This document shows, one piece after another, positions 11,287 to 22,150 of a stretch of DNA of 64,000 nt. The stretch lies in the NCBI RefSeq assembly GCF_023065955.2, contig NW_026622874.1, positions 84,404,917 through 84,468,916 on the forward strand, written 5' to 3'. Within the stretch, counting starts at the first letter, position 1. Each line of letters opens with the position of its first letter. The stretch is from Ursus arctos. Taxonomy: Eukaryota; Chordata; Mammalia; Carnivora; Ursidae. Under the pieces are notes generated by a model. The model saw nothing but the letters and a program-made list of their open reading frames with translations. It had not been told where the DNA came from and did not search any database. The translations under genes and the position numbers were made by a program.

Positions 11287-11410
11287 CTTACCATTTTATA
11301 ACAGACATGGAGACCATCTGTCGGAAAGCCTTGCAACGTGAATCCCTGCGCTAACCCAAGGAAGTCCGCACATCCCTCCCTAAGGGGAAGGAGTAAAGGT
11401 GGCTTCTTAC

Positions 11411-11574
11411 CTCGGCGCAGAGTGTGCGGGCTAGGGCCGGCGGAATTGTGCCCCGGGCCGACGGAGAGCTGATGGGAGCCGGCCGCCATGGGGGCCTGGT
11501 TCTGGCCGGCGGCCATCTGACTGCTGTTTCTCCCTGGGGCAGGGGCAGGTGTGGAGTCCTTGGGTTTTGGAGGA
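11411..11574 (-). CDS. ARHGAP17: ARHGAP17 exon 18
   Basis: 164 nt: one base closing a Ser codon, 54 codons (PPKPKDSTPAPAPGRN ... SPHTLRR, about residues 575-628) and one base of an Ala codon. Low-complexity Pro/Ala/Gly/Gln linker within the SH3-binding tail. Acceptor ctccttag, donor gtaagaagcc. The open frame carried on past the donor is intronic. Joining directly to exon 16 also keeps the frame because exon 17 is a multiple of three. Confidence 0.97.
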
Positions 11575-14175
11575 CTAAGGAGAGTAGAAGTCAAGTTAGA
11601 TGTCAGGCATTCGCCGTGAGAAAGCTAGTCAGCATGCTATCAAAATACCACAGTCCACCCAGAGTTTTCGCTGCGGCAGGCAAGGAGGTGATCGGGAACT
11701 TTAAATAGTTCACACTGGGTCTGCAAAGCTACGGTTTACTTGGGGCCACACAGGACTGAATATTTTATGGGGTTTCACTGCTTCGTCTTCCAGATATTCT
11801 GCCACTCGAATATCACGAGAGACACCATTTCACAGCGACCAGCAAGGAATTTCTAGTTTTTGCTCGTACTTACATTGGCAATATTAAAAAACATGAAAGG
11901 GCTTTTGGACTTCAAAAGAACGAGATTCGACACACACACAGTGTACAAAACAAAGCAAAAGCGTGGCAAGATCCTAACACTATAAATTATAAAGTGCTCG
12001 GGTGTTACCGATCGTTTGGACTTGGGGAAAGAGCAACCCTGAGACTCAATGATGGCTCACGGCCCAGAGCTGGTCAGCAGCACGGTGGACGGAGATGAGA
12101 ACTCAGGCCGGCTCAGAACTTCGTACACTGAGCTTCACAGCTGCATTTTGTCAGGGTCACCAAAGAGTGAGCGCCATTCGTGAAGTATACACAAAAAAAC
12201 AGGGCACAAAGAACAAAAGCAAGTCGAGGACTGACATTCTATTTGTCCTTCTGCAGGACGTTCTAATTATCATCTTAATGTATTTAGCCTTGATTCAGCA
12301 AACTGAAGGCTACAGGTAAATGGAAATGTGTGAGTCTGCAAATACTTTTTTTTTCCTCAAAAAACAAAAATATTAAAGCCGAAACAAAGACGTGTGTGGA
12401 GCGGCAGTTTTGACAAGAGCAACGTGGAGCTTATGATGTGCCTAAGGAAGCCTTGGGAGGTTGAAGCCTTTGTGATTTTCAACCAAAACGTGAACTTGTG
12501 CAAATTCTGTGAGTAAAAAGGAACTCAGGAATACACAGAGCAGTCCGAATTCAGCTGTGAGGCCTGAACGAGATTCTTGTCTCCTAAGCAGCTAGCTTCA
12601 CATCCCACCAGGCACTCCCTCCCCATCCGGAGAAGCTGAGGCAAATTCGTCTCCGTGGCAGTGTGGGCATAAACAGGTCATCCTTGTTCTATGCGTTTAT
12701 TTTACTTTATATGTGGTTATTTAGTGCTTTATAGATGGCCACGGTAGAGAAAAGGACAAGAAAAATCTTAGTACCTACTCTGTAGAGAGGCTCATCTTTT
12801 TCAGCATCTTCTGGTCCTGAACTATCTGACATTCCACCCAAAGTGGCCTCTGGGGGTCATCGGCCCACACCAGTGTGGGGAAGTGAATTCAGGCAGACTA
12901 GAGGAAAATCTCAAGTTCAAAGGCACTTTTCCTAAAGTGGCTGTATATTTGTACCCCACTCCAGGTGGCTGATCAAAAGGTTAAGCAACAAAAGAGCCTT
13001 TTAAGAAAGTCTATCATCGTGTTTTCTACCTTGTATTCATCTATCAATTTGCCTGCAAGACTGAAAGCTGGGGGTGGGGGAGGTTTCAGTCACCAACTGT
13101 GCCTAGGACTGCATCCAGCACACAGTTAGTCAGTAAATCTGACTGGATGGGTGGGTGGGTGGGTGGGTGGATGCATGGATGCATGGATGGATAGATGGAT
13201 GAGGGGATGGATGGATGGATGGTTAGATGCATCATGGATGGATGCATGGATGGGTGGATGGATGGGTGGATGGATGGATGGATGCATGGATGGGTGGATG
13301 GATGGATGGGTGGATGGATGGATGGATGGATGGATGGATGGATGCATGGATGGATGGATGGATGCATGGATGGATGGATGCATGGATGGATGGATGGATG
13401 GATGGATGGATGGATGGATGCATGGATGGATGGATGGATGGATGGATGGATGGATGCATGGATGGATGGATGGATGGATGCATGGATGGATGGAAGGATG
13501 GCTGGATAGATGGACGAAGGGATGGATGGATGGATGGATGGATGGATGGATGGATGGACGGAAGGATGGCTGGATAGATGGACGAAGGGATGGATGGATG
13601 GATGCATGCATGCATGGATGGAAGGATGGCTGGATAGATGGACGAAGGGATGGATGGGTGGATGCATGGATGGGTGGATGGATGGGTGGATGGATGGATG
13701 GATGCATGGAGGCATGGATACGTGGATGGGTGGATGTATGGGTCGGTAAGTGGGTAGATGGGTGGGTGGATGGGTGAGTGAATGAATACCAGGAATACTC
13801 AAACCTAAGTCACTTGCTACATTCAAGTGTTAACTAGTCAGCGTACAAGATGACAAAAGCAAACGGTAAATGAACATTGAGTGCACATCAAACAGGGAAA
13901 GGGGTTTATGATACTGCTAGCCACCTACTGGCTTCCAGCACCAAAGCAGTATGGTAAAGAATGCAAACAAATGTTGCTTCTTTTGGAAAACAGGAAAGAA
14001 AGCAAGCAATTTGCAGTCTTTTTTTCCATCCTTTGCCAACCAGAAGAGTGAAGGCAGATCTGGTTCACTCTACGCTGCGCGATTCTGCGGGCATGGCTGC
14101 CATGCCCACAGGCCAGCACCTGCAAGAAGGCTGGGGCATTGAGCACCCACTGCCAGCAGAAGCCGGCCTTCTTAC
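11575..14175 (-). other. ARHGAP17: Intron 17 (2.6 kb) with large tandem array
   Basis: Apart from the TGGA-type array at 13141-13790 no repeat is obvious. 11575-13140 and 13791-14175 appear to be single-copy. It follows the likely cassette exon 17. Confidence 0.9.
13141..13790. repeat. ~650-bp (TGGA)n minisatellite with GGGT/TGCA variants
   Basis: Tetranucleotide array based on GGAT, punctuated by gggt, gcat and a higher-order unit 'ggaaggatggctggatagat' + 'ggacgaaggg' that recurs near 13492, 13560 and 13620. On the minus (transcribed) strand it reads as CAUC-type repeats. Long open frames in all six frames ([19 protein letters not shown]) arise only from the repeat and are not genes. Unit length 4 and purity suggest high polymorphism. 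Confidence 0.98.
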
Positions 14176-14406
14176 CTGTCGCCCGGGCTTGGCCCCTGCT
14201 CCAGTATGCCCGCAGAGGAGGGGACCGTCCCACCCCCTGCGCTGCTTTCAGCCCTAGAGCTCTGGGGAGAGGGCTCTGGGCCTGCAGGAGCCAAGGTGCT
14301 GCCATCTGTGGGCGGGAGTGGCGGCTGGAAAGCTGGGGATATGTGCTTTCTAGTTAGAGTGCCACCCCGCCGGTGGGCCTGGAAGTCCATAAGCTTCACA
14401 CCAAAG
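14176..14406 (-). CDS. ARHGAP17: ARHGAP17 exon 17, likely in-frame cassette
   Basis: 231 nt, exactly 77 codons' worth, entering and leaving in the same phase: FGVKLMDFQAHRRGGTLTRK ... ILEQGPSPGD, about residues 498-573. Acceptor tttctgtgtag, donor CAG|gtaaga. The family is known to have a shorter isoform lacking about 78 residues at this place, so this is probably the alternatively spliced exon; skipping would join exon 16 to exon 18 through an intact Ser codon. No catalytic residues. Ser/Thr/Pro-rich. Confidence 0.97.
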
Positions 14407-16080
14407 CTACACAGAAAGAAGAAACAGTCAACACAGCATGCAAGCCGACTACTGAGACAGAAGTCCATCGGTCCACACGTGTTAAAACCCGCACACGGGG
14501 AGAGCCACCCGAGTTGCCCAGCATGCAGTGAGGCGGCAAGGACCACACGAATGGTCATTGTGATTACCAAGGCAAGCAGCTCAACCTGGCTTTAAACCTG
14601 AGCAAGCCAACAGACCTGGTACCGATCAATGTCCTGTTCTGGGTGTGAACAGCTGAAAGCAAACGGGCAGGCCTTGTCCTGAGTGGGGGACATCGTGTTA
14701 GCGTGCCTACCTGCCTACCACCCAATGGCCGCCTTGCGTCTGTGTGTTTGGGGGACCGGATGGAAGCTGAGGGCAGCGTCAGGATGTCACACCGCACTGC
14801 CTCTACAGCTGAGATGTACGAGCACTGGTGCAGGCGGATGCAAAGAATATATCTGAGAGGATTCGTGACCCCCGAAAAAAATGGCTGCTTTTGGGAAGGA
14901 GATGGTGGTTGGAGGACGGGGAGGAGGAAGATTCACTTTTCACGAAAGCCGACTGATGAATGAACTTTCAAGCTTTTCAGTTTGAAAAATAAAGACATGT
15001 GGCTCCCTGAGCTTGCGTGTCCCGGGTCAGCTGGTGGGGAGACTCCACCCCGGGAGATAACCGAGAATCGTTTCTTATGTGCCAACCAGGGCCACGATGC
15101 TGCATTTTGTGACTTCAAACACGTGAAGGCTAATTGTGCGGTGGCCCGTGTGTCATCAGGAGGCAGGACCTAATGTGTGATCGGGGCTTCAGAGAAGTAA
15201 AACTTCTGCCCCTAAGAAATGTGGGTTTCAGAGGGACAGAATAGGGTAGTAAAGCACTGGCCTTTGCTATGGATTAAACAACAACAACAACGACAAAGCA
15301 AAAGGAAACAAAAAAAATCAAATCTCACTATAAGATCGGGTAATGAAAAGAAGAGCTTGTTGTTTAGCTGTAAAACAATGTCCGGCGATGTCATTCCGTG
15401 TGTGCGCGAAAAGCGCGCGACTCCGCAGTCCTCTCTAACTGGGCCTTATGGGGGAGCACAGTGGCATTTCATCATACGGAATGAATGGCTTGGCCTCTGA
15501 AGGCACAAACTACAAACAGCCTTATTAAGCTTTGAAAATCCCACTAAAATGGCCTGTGGAGCATAGTATAGAGACCTACGTCTTTCACTAAGTCCCACGC
15601 AGCCATCTTTTTTCTTCCACAATTGGCATATACGGAAGCATCTCCAGGTGAACATCACATTCAGTGGCTGGCTTCCATTGAGGGGCCAAGTTATACCAAA
15701 ACACCAAATCTCACTGTGAGAGGTGGGTTGTTCTCCCATCTGTCCACAGTGTTTAAATTTCCCCCCATCAAGTAGGTTTAGGTGGCTCTGTAGCCTGTGT
15801 ATGATGCTGTTCCACTGTGGGGCTTATCACAGACCAAGTGAAGCCTGGATGCATATGGAACAAATGTGTACTGACCAGCTACATAGCTGCCTTGTGGTCA
15901 TGTTAATGTTTGGAATGAACTAGAGCAGAGTTCCCGAAATAGCTGGACCTAACAGTCATGGGTGCACCATGGGCCACTCTCATACTACAGGTCCATTGAG
16001 GCAGTACCAGATACCGAGGGTTCGATAATTCTTCTACGTGACACCTGCTGCGGGAGGAAAGTGAACAGCTTTAAACACAC
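14407..16080 (-). other. ARHGAP17: Intron 16 (1.7 kb)
   Basis: No recognisable transposon. A short CAA-rich run occurs near 15280-15320. The rest appears single-copy and I can name nothing in it. Confidence 0.85.
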
Positions 16081-16237
16081 CTCTCCTTCTTCACCAAGTC
16101 CCCTTCCATGACCGCCATGCTGGCAGGCCGCTTCCTCTCGAGGGTCCCTGAGTCAGAGTCATTTCCAGTGTGAGATGAGTGATTGGAATTTGGGGTGACG
16201 AGAGGCACGAATGCTTCTGATACGTTAAATTCCACCT
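16081..16237 (-). CDS. ARHGAP17: ARHGAP17 exon 16
   Basis: 157 nt: two bases closing a Glu codon, 51 codons (VEFNVSEAFVPL ... MEGDLVKKE, about residues 446-496) and two bases of a Ser codon. It links the RhoGAP fold to the proline-rich tail, with a Ser-rich stretch (NSNHSSHTGNDSDSG) and a basic ERKRP segment that look like regulatory phosphorylation territory; that is inference. The donor, AG|gtgtgt, is weaker than its neighbours. A Tigger1 transposon ends only 27 nt upstream of the acceptor. Confidence 0.97.
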
Positions 16238-16264
16238 CTGCAAGAAGAAAAAGAAACAAGCGTG

Positions 16265-16990
16265 CAGGCACACCTCAGAGATAATGCAGGTTTGGTGGCA
16301 GACCATTGAAATAAGGCGAATATCACGATAAAGCAAGTATCATGATAAAGCAAATACCACGATGAAGTGAACATCCCAGTAAAACGAATAGCACAATAAA
16401 GCAAGTCAAATGCCTCCTTTGGTTCCCTAGTGCACATAAAAGTTATGTTTATACTATGCTGTCATGTGTAATAGCATTATGTCTACAAACACAATGCATA
16501 TACCTTTATTGCTAAGAAATGCTAACCATCATCTGAGTTTTCAGCGAATTATGATCACTGATCACAGATCACTCTAACCAATATAATAAGAATGAAAAAG
16601 TTTGGGGCGCCTGGGTGGCACAGCGGTTAAGCGTCTGCCTTCGGCTCAGGGCGTGATCCCGGCGTTCTGGGATCGAGCCCCACATCAGGCCCCTCTGCTA
16701 TGAGCCTGCTTCTTCCTCTCCCACTCCCCCTGCTTGTGTTCCCTCTCTTGCTGGCTGTCTCTATCTCTGTCGAATAAATAAATAAAATCTTAAAAAAAAA
16801 AAGAATGAAAAAGTTTGAAACTCTGCAAGAATTACCAAAATGGGACAGAGACATGAAATGATCAAATGCTATTGGAAAAATGGCACCAAAGGACACATTC
16901 AAGGCAGGGTCGCCACCAACCTTCAATTTGTGAAATAATGCAGTATCTAGGAAGCGGCCATCAAGTGCGGTATAGAGCGTACGGGTGCGT
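16265..16990 (+). mobile_element. Tigger1 (TcMar) internal-deletion derivative
   Basis: The left end starts caggcacacctcagagataa, close to the Tigger1 terminus. It continues with 'gaatatcacgataaagcaag', 'aaaagttatgtttatactat', 'atcactgatcacagatcact' and 'actctgcaagaattaccaaa', which are the outer parts of Tigger1. The transposase middle is missing. The right end is diverged and its exact position uncertain. A SINE interrupts it. Confidence 0.88.
16604..16800 (+). mobile_element. Young arctoid-type SINE inside Tigger1
   Basis: Head ggggcgcctgggtggcacag, the 'ggcgtgatcccggcgttctg' variant and A-tail. Perfect duplication aagaatgaaaaagttt (16588 and 16801). Confidence 0.96.
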
Positions 16991-17304
16991 GAGGCTTTCA
17001 CCTCCCGCCAGCCCTCCCTGCTTCACAAATGCAACTTCCCTGCCCTCTCATCTTCTCAAGAATGGTTTGCCAAGGCAGGGGGAGGTAAAATGAGGAAACA
17101 AGACATAAGGACGGGGTGCGATTCAGAATATAAGTTACACAATTCCTCTGCTTTCTTCTTTGTAAAAAAAAATAATAATAATGATGCAACATGGAAGAGG
17201 ACAATAAGCATGGATTACTTAAGAAAATGAAAGGTATTTATAGTTTGATATAAAATGGAAATAAAAGGCAACACCAACTCCATACTGCCTACAGCAGTTT
17301 TTCT

Positions 17305-17517
17305 TTTTTCTTTTTAAATTTTTTTTTTAAAGATTTTATTTATTTATTCGACAGAGATAGAGACAGCCAGCGAGAGAGGGAACACAAGCAGGGGGAGTGG
17401 GAGAGGAAGAAGCAGGCTCCCAGCGGAGGAGCCTGATGTGGGGCTCGATCCCATAACGCCGGGATCACGCCCTGAGCCAAAGGCAGACGCTTAACCGCTG
17501 TACCACCCAGGTGCCCC
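17305..17517 (-). mobile_element. Young arctoid-type SINE
   Basis: Reverse copy of the same subfamily ('cataacgccgggatcacgcc'). Perfect 15-bp duplication tacagcagtttttct (17290-17304, 17518-17532). Confidence 0.96.
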
Positions 17518-18412
17518 TACAGCAGTTTTTCTAAGACTCGTTTTCCCAAAGAAATCTTGGGCAAAAGGCCAGTATTTATCCTTGCATCACGTACTTGTTG
17601 AGAACCTACATGAGTGAGGTGTGATTCTCGATGGTGAGGAGAACCTGGGAAAGGAGAAACGGGCTTGCTCTGGTGCCATGGAGCTCACACACCAGGGGTG
17701 GTGACAGCAGGCCACTCCGGGCAAAGTACAGGGTGGGAGGTCTGGACTCACAAAGCTTGCCCTATCAGTGCCCTCAAAGTGGGTCATGGAACCTCTGAGG
17801 ATCCCAGGACTACAACAAACATAGTCGGAAAATCTATCACCTGTCAGCTGAAATCTTTCTCTGATACAGTCAACTCCCACCTTCACAAAATGGCTCCAAA
17901 CTATCGGTCTCCATCTTCCACCTTTACAAAAACCATCTCCCTGCCTACAGAAACAAAAAGCTGTCTTCCAAGTGGAAAACTGCCTACTCAGGGTCACCCC
18001 TTCCTTAAAGTAGTTCTGGTTCTTTGTGCCCAACATCTGAGTTTGTCAAACCATCCGCCCTTCCTTCTAACTCGCCATGTGTGATAATATCTGTTTATAT
18101 GGCTTCTTCTCCAAGGGCCAGGTGCCTCCAAGGAAGACAGCATATCTCACCAGCAGACACAGGCACCTAGGGGAATTCAGTACACGCTGGCTGAGCGGAC
18201 CACTCCAGGGCGAAGCAAAACAAAGCGAAATACAAAATAATGTGGATGCCAGTATGTCAAAGATGAACACAAGGGGTCTAAGAACAAACGTGAAGAAGTG
18301 AGACTAGTCACGTCCCCGCGAAGGGGCTCCTAAAGCATTTTCTTCTTTAAAGAAGTTTGTATACCATTATTGTGCTGCTTGGGCAGTCCGTGAAATTGAA
18401 AAGGTACTTTAC

Positions 18413-18504
18413 CTTCAGGGAAGAACCAGTCTGCGTGCTGAATGATGGGCTCGATGACTGCAACTACGTGGACAGAGGTGGCCGCTGCCATTTCAGCCAG
18501 CGTT
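18413..18504 (-). CDS. ARHGAP17: ARHGAP17 exon 15, end of RhoGAP domain
   Basis: 92 nt: one base, 30 codons (TLAEMAAATSVHVVAVIEPI ... WFFPE, about residues 415-444) and one base. Encodes the last helices of the RhoGAP domain. Acceptor tccttctcag, donor gtaaagta. Confidence 0.98.
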
Positions 18505-18586
18505 CTGAGAAGGACATTCACAAAGTTAGACCGCTTCCCCCGGGCAGCCTCTAATTTCTACAGGTTGTGTCAGAGCAATTAAATGA

Positions 18587-18791
18587 CTTTATTTTGTAAT
18601 TTTTAAAAAAGACTTATTTATTTGAGAGAGAGAGTGAGCATGAGTGGGAAGGGCAGAGGGAGAGAGAATCTCAAGCAGACTCCTTGCCGAACGTGAGCCC
18701 AACGCGGGGCTCGATCCCAGGACCGTGAGATCGTGACCTGCACTGAAACGAAGAGTCAGAGGCCTAACTGACTGTGCCACCCAGGTGTCCC
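18587..18791 (-). mobile_element. Carnivore SINE
   Basis: Tail 'gacttatttatttgagagag', head 'gtgccacccaggtgtcccc'. Flanks caattaaatga / caattgaatta. Confidence 0.93.
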
Positions 18792-19739
18792 CAATTGAAT
18801 TACCTTAAAACAAGAAAATATTTAAGCACAAATGCAAAAACTAGATCCATGGGGCTCTGGCCTCAACGTGTGGTGGTGATGCCCCAGGAGGAAAAATCAC
18901 CCCAACTCGGCTGTCACTCCTTAGTTTGCACGTGCTGTGTTAACAGCGAGTGAGCTGGTGAACAATGGTGCGTCCAAGTGCTGATCTTAAGTTGGTTTGG
19001 AACAGGGTTCCAACCAGGCATTTTCCCGCTGGAGCAGTATTGCCCATGGTAGTCATCCTGTACGACTCAAGACTCCACTGACAATTTTGCCCACAATATA
19101 ACCAAGAGTGTGCACTGTTTCGGTGTGCCCCTTACATCAGAAAACCTGAGCTCCCACGTTTACACAGACTATTATTTAAGGTTGCCATATCTGTGGACTG
19201 GTCTCAAGATGCGTGTTTGGAAGCTGAGAGCGTGAACGCCAGGGTTCAAAGGGAGGAAAATAGGTAAGAATTGTTATCCCTAGTGTCAAGGAGCTCACGT
19301 TCCAGTTGAGAGTCAGAATACCACAGAAGCCGAAAAGCTGCAAAGGCCTGACATTTATGGAGCACCCACCATGCTTCAGGGCATCGGGTTCCACACCTCA
19401 TTTAATTTGATTTTTACAACACGGGGAGTTTTTCATACATGAGGACACTGAATAAACAAGCGGCCGGATCCCTGGTCTGACTGCCACAAACTGACTTCCT
19501 CCCTCTCTATCCCTCTGTCCGCTCTTCCCACTGGGAAGAACATTTTCACCCCAATTTCCAACCAAGTGAAAGTTCTAGCTCCTTTCGAATTCCAGCTTAT
19601 AATGCAAGCAATCTCTACCTGCGAACTCTCCTCCCCGCCCACTCACACTTCCCTTCCGCCCTTCTGGACTCTCATCACCCTTGTGCATTAGAGCCCTGCT
19701 GGATTGGGGAGGAACTATCTACTCACGTTCTTGGCCAAT

Positions 19740-20160
19740 TTTTCTTTTTCAGGAGATACTTCTTGCCTAATGAGTTGCCAGACCTTTTCATATATTCCAG
19801 ACGCTTCTGGAGGAACGCCTTCCTAGCTTTGTGAATTATCATTTATTTAAGGCACTTTCTGACAGTTAGAAGTTTGTAGCTATTGACGAAGCCAAATCCA
19901 TCCATTCTTAAATTTGTTTCTTATACCGATTTTATGTTTAGAAAATACTTCTCTATCCCAAGAGGTAAGTCATACTGACCTGCCATGTTTATGGCATCAC
20001 TTTTTACATAATTAACTCTTTGGTCTACCTGGAATTTATTTGTTGTAAGACAGAACATATGTTCTTTGTATATCAGCGTATCGTTAACTTTGCTTTCTGA
20101 CACAGGATCTTTGCAAATAATCTTATTAATACTTCCTGAAACAAGGTTGGGGGAACACTG
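19740..20160 (-). mobile_element. Old LINE-1 fragment, antisense
   Basis: AT-rich text such as 'tctttggtctacctggaatt' followed by 'tatttgttgtaagacag' resembles the antisense of L1M ORF2 (taatccatctggaatttatt). Diverged and not certain. Confidence 0.5.
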
Positions 20161-20269
20161 AGTGAATAAATGAATGAAAGATTTTAATTCAGAAAGTCAC
20201 TGCATTTTTTAATGGACACTTGAATCGCCCATGATTTTCCAATGTGAAGAACAATGATGGCGGTTGCAG

Positions 20270-20440
20270 GAGGGTGAGGAAGATTCAGGACACAGACGGT
20301 GGGCCCCGCCACTTCCCTGCTGTGCAACTTTAAGCAAGTTCCTTGTCCTCACTTGTAAAAATGAGGACAGAAGCAACTACTTCAAAAAGGGTACTTGTGA
20401 GGATTAGATGAGGTCATTATAACGCCAAACAGAATAAATA
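20270..20440 (+). mobile_element. MIR
   Basis: 'gctgtgcaactttaagcaag', 'cctcacttgtaaaaatgagg' and 'gtgaggattagatgagg' follow the MIR consensus in order. Confidence 0.85.
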
Positions 20441-20530
20441 TCAATGCTGATTTCCCAGGAGCTCTCTAGCTGGGATCCCAGACCCCTCACTTCTATTCCA
20501 TCTGCATTTCTCAATGCCAACAAATTCCCT

Positions 20531-20718
20531 TTTTTTTTTTAAGATTTTATTTAGTCAGAGAGAGAGAGAAATCGCATGAGTGGGGTGAGCTGCAGAGGCA
20601 GAGGGAGAAGCAGACTCCCTCTGAGAAGGGAGCCCGACATGGGACTTGACCCCAGGACCCCCGGATCATGACCTGAGCCGAGGGCAGATGCTTAACCTAC
20701 TGAGCCACCCAGGCGCCC
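20531..20718 (-). mobile_element. Carnivore SINE
   Basis: 'aagattttatttagtcagag' to 'gagccacccaggcgccccc'. Flanked by caaattcccttttt / caaaattcttttt. Confidence 0.94.
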
Positions 20719-21344
20719 CCAAAATTCTTTTTTTAAATGCCGTTTGATCAACTCATTCTTCTGCTTAGAAACCTTGATGCTGCGACATACGAGGCCCTTC
20801 TGAAGCTGGCTGCGGCTTCATAATCTCGGTCACAGTCCCCTGGGTCCTGTGCTCAGGTTCTACAAGACCACGTGACACCACCCCCACCCCCAAATTAGCG
20901 ACCAGGCCCTTTCACACGCACACTACTTTTGCTCATTCGGGTCACACCTGCAGGGAGCTATTCATTCATCCAAGTACAACCCAAGTGCCTTCTCCCCTGC
21001 AGGGCTCTCCCTGCACTCCGCAGCCTGAGCTGTGTTCCTTCGGTAAGCGCCGTGGCCGTCGTACTTTGTAAGGTCTACGGCAGCACCCCCACGTGCACAG
21101 ACGTGAGCTCTGTCACGGTGCCACGGCCGTTCATCTGTCTGAATGCCCAAGAGCGGGGCCCTCTGAGCACTGTGCGGCCAGCGTCTGGGATGGGACCCAG
21201 CTCACGGCAGTGTTCCGAGAATGTTGGCTACGTGGAATGACCAGGTTCAGAAGCACAAGTCTGGAAGTGCATCTTACCCCGGAACGGGGGTCTGTTCCCA
21301 TGCAGTGAGACTGAAATACCGTGATACGGGGACAGGTCACTTAC

Positions 21345-21458
21345 CCCTCAGTCTTGGCCCATAATAAGTTTGGGCCTAACACAATCGCAATGTTGCTGGG
21401 AGTCATTTTATTGACGTCGCTGGTCTGAGCAAGTTTTGCAAGGAACTTGATTAAATAC
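21345..21458 (-). CDS. ARHGAP17: ARHGAP17 exon 14, RhoGAP core
   Basis: 114 nt: one base closing Arg, 37 codons (YLIKFLAKLAQTSDVNKMTP ... LLWAKTE, about residues 377-413) and two bases of Gly. Carries the conserved MTPSNIAIVLGPNLL motif, which in RhoGAPs packs against the bound GTPase. From memory human reads WARNEG where this reads WAKTEG. Acceptor cctcccccag, donor GG|gtaagt. Confidence 0.98.
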
Positions 21459-21929
21459 CTGGGGGAGGAAAGAGAAAGGGGGGAGGGCATGTTCTCGGAG
21501 ATATTTCCAGGAACAGCATCCCGCCCTGGAGCTGAGCCCCAGGCTGCTCAGGTGCTAAGTGCAGAGAGGCGCTGAATGGGAATCTGGCTCCGGTTCCGTA
21601 TCTTACAAAGTCCTGTGCTCTGTCTCAGACAACAGACTCCATTAGGGCTCGGAAGAGGGCGACAGCTCACAAGAAAGCCTCCACAATTCAATCTCTATTC
21701 TGCTATGTGTTCTCAATCCACTTCTCCTTTGTGCCTATCCACCCCTCAGTAAATTACAATCTGATGAACAGTGGGCTCAACGTGTTTTAATACAAACATA
21801 AAAAAATACAAGCAGAGGGACACTGCTTAAAGGAAACTGTATTTGAAAATATTTTATGTGGTAATTATGAAAATGTCCAATTTGTCATACGGTTATAGTC
21901 TCTCCTATGTAAGCACAGCACTATGAAAA

Positions 21930-22150
21930 CAAAAACCTAAGAATAACCCCACTATCTATGAATAGGGGGCTGATTAAATAAATTATGATATATCCATACA
22001 GCCATAAAAGATTGTTATGCACGGATATGGAAAAATCTTCAGGATGTATATTCAGCAAAGAAGGCAAAGAGAATGATGTCTACAATATATGCTACCATTT
22101 GGTCTCAAAATAAGAGGGAGGAGTGTGAGCAATGAATATATGCATGTGTG
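21930..22150 (+). mobile_element. Ancient L1 (L1ME-type) 3' fragment
   Basis: 'gggggctgattaaataaatt', 'atgatatatccatacagcca' and 'tatgctaccatttggtctca' follow the old L1 3' UTR order. Confidence 0.75.

Larger units (their letters stand above)
2232..11410 (-). other. ARHGAP17: Intron 18 (9.2 kb)
   Basis: It holds SINEs at 2837, 5817, 7812, 8811, 10256, 10402 and 11173, a young 5'-truncated L1 at 4151-5417, an older L1 at about 8590-10184, a MER5A-like copy at about 8026-8236, an MIR at about 3620-3740 and a CA microsatellite at 6578. A GC-rich unassigned stretch lies at 6100-6560. Remaining parts (2232-2836, 2951-3620, 5433-5816, 6612-7100, 10640-11172) show nothing I can name. Confidence 0.9.
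16238..18412 (-). other. ARHGAP17: Intron 15 (2.2 kb)
   Basis: Contains a Tigger1 derivative (16265-16990) split by a SINE (16604-16800), another SINE (17305-17517) and an MIR/L2-like fragment near 17585-17700. 17700-18412 is unassigned. Confidence 0.9.
18505..21344 (-). other. ARHGAP17: Intron 14 (2.8 kb)
   Basis: SINEs at 18587 and 20531, MIR/L2-like pieces near 19200-19440 and 20270-20440, and a probable old antisense L1 at 19740-20160. 20720-21344 has CpG-containing single-copy sequence without a recognisable feature. Confidence 0.85.

Noticed and set aside
13141..13790. CRISPR-like repeat array
   Set aside because: Units are 4 nt with no unique spacers, in a vertebrate intron.
13086..13826. 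Long open frames in several frames over the tandem array (up to 246 codons)
   Set aside because: A tetranucleotide repeat lacking stop words gives open frames in all frames. The 'proteins' are simple His-Pro-Ser or Trp-Met-Asp repeats within an intron.
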